From: Hirschia litorea
GTDB taxonomy: Bacteria; Pseudomonadota; Alphaproteobacteria; Caulobacterales; Hyphomonadaceae
DNA: 64,000 bases
Assembly: GCF_042665075.1 (NCBI RefSeq)
Contig: NZ_JBHTBR010000005.1
Coordinates: 248,001 to 312,000, forward strand
Direction: 5' to 3'
Both the position numbers and the translations under genes were made by a program. The notes beneath the pieces are model-generated. The model saw only the letters and a list, made by a program, of their open reading frames with translations, searched no databases and was not told where the DNA came from. Shown here one piece after another: positions 63,470 through 64,000 of the stretch (the stretch's first letter is position 1; each line of letters begins with the position of its first letter).

Positions 63470-64000
63470 TCAGACTGTTGTAGCGGCTATTTTTTGCAAA
63501 CGCGACGTCATGTGTTTGTACATACTTTGCGCCGCTTTATTCCATCCGATATGTGCCGCAATTGCCGCTGGCAAAACACCCAAAGCCCATGTGCGCCGCC
63601 ATATACGCGCCGCATCTGGCCGCGTATTAATTATCCGCACGATATCCGGCGCAATACTATAGTAATTTTCAACTAAAGACCGCCCTTTGAACGTTGGCTT
63701 TAAGACATCATCACGAAATTTTCGAAGCGTTTTCAATTCCCAGCAATCATCTGCCAGGCCAATCGCTCCCACCGTTGCCGTGGTAAGGAAACACCCTTCT
63801 TTTTCAGGCGGAAGAAAGTCGGGTTCATCAGGAATAGAACATTCCATTCCCTCTTTCGCTAAAGCTTTTGTGCGTTCAGATGCAATTTTGACCGCTTCTT
63901 CCAGTCCTTTTTGATCAACCATATTCCCTATCGCGATAGCATTTTGATCTGACCAATTGGGCACGTATAATTCAAAACGCAAAGGGGTATGTTTCGTCAG
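63470..64000 (-). CDS. CFI-box C-terminal domain protein, 5' end cut by window edge
   Basis: The frame is open to the right edge; a TTG at 63982 is possible but the codons before it continue without a stop, so the true start is likely outside. About 177 residues are visible. EKEGCFLTTATVGAIG matches the C-F-[IL]-x-T-A 'CFI-box', followed by the usual DDCWELKTLRKFRDDVLKPTFKGRSLVENYYSIAPDIVRIIN and a hydrophobic helix (WALGVLPAAIAAHIGW). These domains often end large proteins of unknown role in bacteria. The N-terminal partner domain lies off the window. Confidence 0.75.
   Translation of the reverse strand: MTKHTPLRFELYVPNWSDQNAIAIGNMVDQKGLEEAVKIASERTKALAKEGMECSIPDEPDFLPPEKEGCFLTTATVGAIGLADDCWELKTLRKFRDDVLKPTFKGRSLVENYYSIAPDIVRIINTRPDAARIWRRTWALGVLPAAIAAHIGWNKAAQSMYKHMTSRLQKIAATTV

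Overview
The window looks like ordinary chromosome from a low-GC marine alphaproteobacterium of the Caulobacterales/Hyphomonadales type (a Hirschia- or Robiginitomaculum-like organism is a guess from composition). The evidence is a gene for the cell-cycle regulator GcrA, a class I lysyl-tRNA synthetase, a methionine synthase split into two genes behind metF and an ArsR-methyltransferase fusion, a two-domain-length dCTP deaminase and MetZ-type methionine synthesis. No rRNA, tRNA, insertion sequence, integrase or CRISPR array was seen.

Layout. 1-9.0 kb: minus-strand division and cell-wall (dcw) operon mraZ-rsmH-ftsL-ftsI-murE-murF-mraY-murD (murD cut by the left edge), with a likely MraZ operator upstream. 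9.5-14.6 kb: RNase P RNA, a cell-wall amidase, a TerB/J-domain protein, a bacterial voltage-gated cation channel and small envelope proteins. 14.7-20.6 kb: methyl-cycle operon (ArsR-methyltransferase, metF, metH N-half, small membrane gene, metH C-half) with a palindromic operator. 20.8-25.8 kb: mlaA/mlaC lipid transport genes, a double-receiver protein and a Kef-type antiporter. 25.9-33.7 kb: ettA, a thioredoxin, an S9 peptidase, a possible tiny ORF inside a structured RNA, an alpha/beta hydrolase with free-methionine-sulfoxide reductase, and a SPOR protein. 33.7-43.8 kb: MarR and a divergent radical SAM protein, dcd, metZ, apaG, trkH, hslO, cysK, argF, argD. 43.8-48.7 kb: ABC-2 permease, gcrA, phoB-phoU-phoR. 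48.9-57.4 kb: a tripartite RND efflux operon and an M13 peptidase. 57.4-59.5 kb: two paralogous lipoproteins and a TauE/SafE exporter. 59.5-61.6 kb: the most accessory-looking stretch, with strongly folded non-coding DNA, a stand-alone Cas2-like protein, an AT-rich unknown protein carrying an R-x4-H (HEPN-like) motif, and an S24/LexA-like repressor. 61.6-64 kb: lysS (class I) and a CFI-box protein running off the right edge.

How the genes work together. The dcw operon makes lipid-linked peptidoglycan precursors and the septal transpeptidase. The met operon with metZ, cysK and msrC covers sulfur amino-acid synthesis and repair. PhoR/PhoB/PhoU is the phosphate-starvation switch without the Pst transporter nearby. 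GcrA is a cell-cycle regulator whose promoter here carries DnaA-box-like and GANTC sites.

The points I would check first are the folded element at 59526-59685 with the Cas2-like/HEPN-like pair after it, the tiny ORF/RNA at 31262-31455, the DnaA boxes at gcrA, the methyl-cycle operator at 20575-20596 and the unusual pore motif of the ion channel. All calls were made by reading; no database search was run.
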